Shown here piece by piece: positions 5,447 to 6,043 of a stretch of 6,043 nt of DNA (its first letter is position 1; each line of letters begins with the position of its first letter). A program made the position numbers and the translations under genes. The stretch comes from Armatimonadota bacterium. Its GTDB lineage: Bacteria > Armatimonadota > Fimbriimonadia > Fimbriimonadales > ATM1. The DNA is taken from positions 1 through 6,043 of the forward strand of contig JACDEQ010000134.1 in assembly GCA_013816225.1 (NCBI GenBank), given 5' to 3'. The notes beneath the pieces are model-generated. The model searched no databases and was not told the origin of the DNA. It was given only the letters and a program-made list of their open reading frames with translations.

Positions 5447-5908
5447 ATGACAAAGGGCAAGCGCTGGGCGTTGGGATGCTTAGCTGTATTCGCGTCGTTC
5501 GGACTGTTGATCGGCGGTTGCTTTTACTTTGGCTTCCGTGCCGTTGAAGCAACGCAGCCGGGTGCGGACCGCTTTCACGGTCTTTACAACGCGAGCGATT
5601 GGAATACAATCTGGCGCGAGTCCGATACTCGCTGGAGGTTCGTGATGGATCGGCCGGGCAGCGACCGGTACTTCGTGAGCGTGAAGAAGGTGCTGGGTCG
5701 CTACCTTAGCTCCGAGCGAATGGGCTGGTTCAAGCACACCTCTGGATTGCTGGCTGTCACCTACAAGACCCAATTCGAAATGGGCGAAGCGGCTGAGACC
5801 TTCACATGGTTTAAAGAGGCCGGGGTTACGAGACTCGCGGGTTACAATCTTCAGATACATAGTCCGCGCGTCGACATCGTGCCTGTACCGGTTGAAAAGA
5901 ACCAGTAA
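5447..5908 (+). CDS. Small membrane-anchored protein of unknown function (DUF4019/NTF2-like resemblance)
   Basis: A 153-aa protein with a basic start (MTKGKRW), one hydrophobic segment at about residues 8-30 and a soluble C-terminal region predicted to face outward. LIGGC at 21-25 looks like a weak lipobox, but the hydrophobic FYFGF after the Cys favours an uncleaved signal anchor. The soluble part has the order WNTIWRESD (52-60), an Arg/Lys-rich VKKVLGRYLSSE (79-90), a strand LLAVTYKTQFEMGEAAETFTWF (from 101) and GYNLQIHS (132-139). This recalls DUF4019-like domains ('W..as..f', 'R.plG.r', 'Y...f', 'GY.i'), an inference from pattern only. The ATG at 5447 is the only start upstream of the hydrophobic segment; the ten bases between it and the tRNA CCA hold no Shine-Dalgarno. 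It faces a minus-strand reading frame ending at 5956. Confidence 0.75.
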   Translation: MTKGKRWALGCLAVFASFGLLIGGCFYFGFRAVEATQPGADRFHGLYNASDWNTIWRESDTRWRFVMDRPGSDRYFVSVKKVLGRYLSSERMGWFKHTSGLLAVTYKTQFEMGEAAETFTWFKEAGVTRLAGYNLQIHSPRVDIVPVPVEKNQ

Positions 5909-5955
5909 CGGATCGCCTCCCGGGCATCCTGGTGTTGATACATCGCAGCCGATCT

Positions 5956-6042
5956 TTAAGAGCTGTAAGCGCACTTGCAATCCGAGCAACCCTGTGTGGG
6001 GTTCATATTGATGATCGCGCCGTTAGGAGCCTCTGAGCGATA
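5956..6042 (-). CDS. 3' end of a minus-strand reading frame with a Cys-rich C-terminus (partial)
   Basis: Reading from the right window edge on the minus strand, 28 codons are open before TAA at 5958-5956. The visible tail contains GAIINMNPTQG followed by CSDCKCAYSS, i.e. three cysteines as C-x2-C-x-C close to the C-terminus. Such tails can bind a metal or act as redox shuttles, but I cannot name a family from so little. An open frame of this length can occur by chance, and an internal ATG (6006-6004) would give only 16 residues, so a real gene must extend outside the window. It is convergent with the small membrane-protein gene, with 47 bases between the stops and no clear terminator. Confidence 0.35.
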   Translation of the reverse strand, partial: YRSEAPNGAIINMNPTQGCSDCKCAYSS

Positions 6043-6043
6043 C

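Noticed and set aside
5909..5955. GATCG...CGATC pairing after the small membrane-protein gene as a terminator
   Set aside because: Only five base pairs around a long loop and no T-run on either strand.
5480..5989. 169-aa minus-strand reading frame opposite the small membrane-protein gene
   Set aside because: The plus-strand gene has a coherent membrane anchor plus soluble domain. The minus frame has no motif and runs across the tail of the other minus-strand frame at 5956-6042.

Overview
The window is ordinary chromosomal DNA, moderately GC-rich (roughly 60% by eye), densely packed and free of any recognisable phage, insertion sequence, CRISPR array or toxin-antitoxin cassette. The organism cannot be fixed from 6 kb. 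The phosphoglycerate kinase looks like the form found in Firmicutes, cyanobacteria, Chloroflexi and Armatimonadota rather than the enterobacterial one. Both tRNAs encode their CCA end, and several genes lack a Shine-Dalgarno but carry a -10-like box just before the start codon. My low-confidence guess is a lineage such as Armatimonadota or a neighbouring Terrabacteria group.

Layout. At the left edge is the 3' part of a recX-like gene on the plus strand (to 307). It converges on a minus-strand tRNA-Ile(GAT) at 345-421, which has its own TATAAT box overlapping the end of the next gene. From 4201 down to 444, the minus strand holds a carbohydrate-kinase cluster: pfkA (ATP-dependent 6-phosphofructokinase), a PfkB-superfamily hexose-phosphate kinase of the 1-phosphofructokinase type, a 191-residue two-helix membrane protein of unknown function, and pgk. 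The first three genes are joined by two 4-base ATGA stop/start overlaps and are almost certainly one transcript with coupled translation. A 127-base gap with an imperfect inverted repeat, a weak terminator-like hairpin and a -10-like box separates them from pgk, which may therefore also have its own promoter.

Divergent from pfkA, with 29 bases or fewer between the start codons, is a plus-strand gene (4231-5349) that joins two N-terminal CBS domains to a DUF1385/YqhQ-like membrane domain. It is followed at once by tRNA-Gly(TCC) (5363-5436) and, ten bases later, by a small membrane-anchored protein of unknown function (5447-5908). At the right edge a minus-strand reading frame enters and ends in a cysteine-rich tail (stop at 5956-5958).

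How the genes fit together. PfkA and Pgk are glycolytic, and the PfkB-type kinase could add a second phosphofructokinase or feed fructose-1-phosphate or tagatose-6-phosphate into the pathway. The membrane protein coupled behind them and the divergent CBS-DUF1385 protein (CBS domains commonly sense adenine nucleotides) are the two least explained pieces. They are the best candidates for something undescribed. I see no evidence of a dedicated defence or mobile system.
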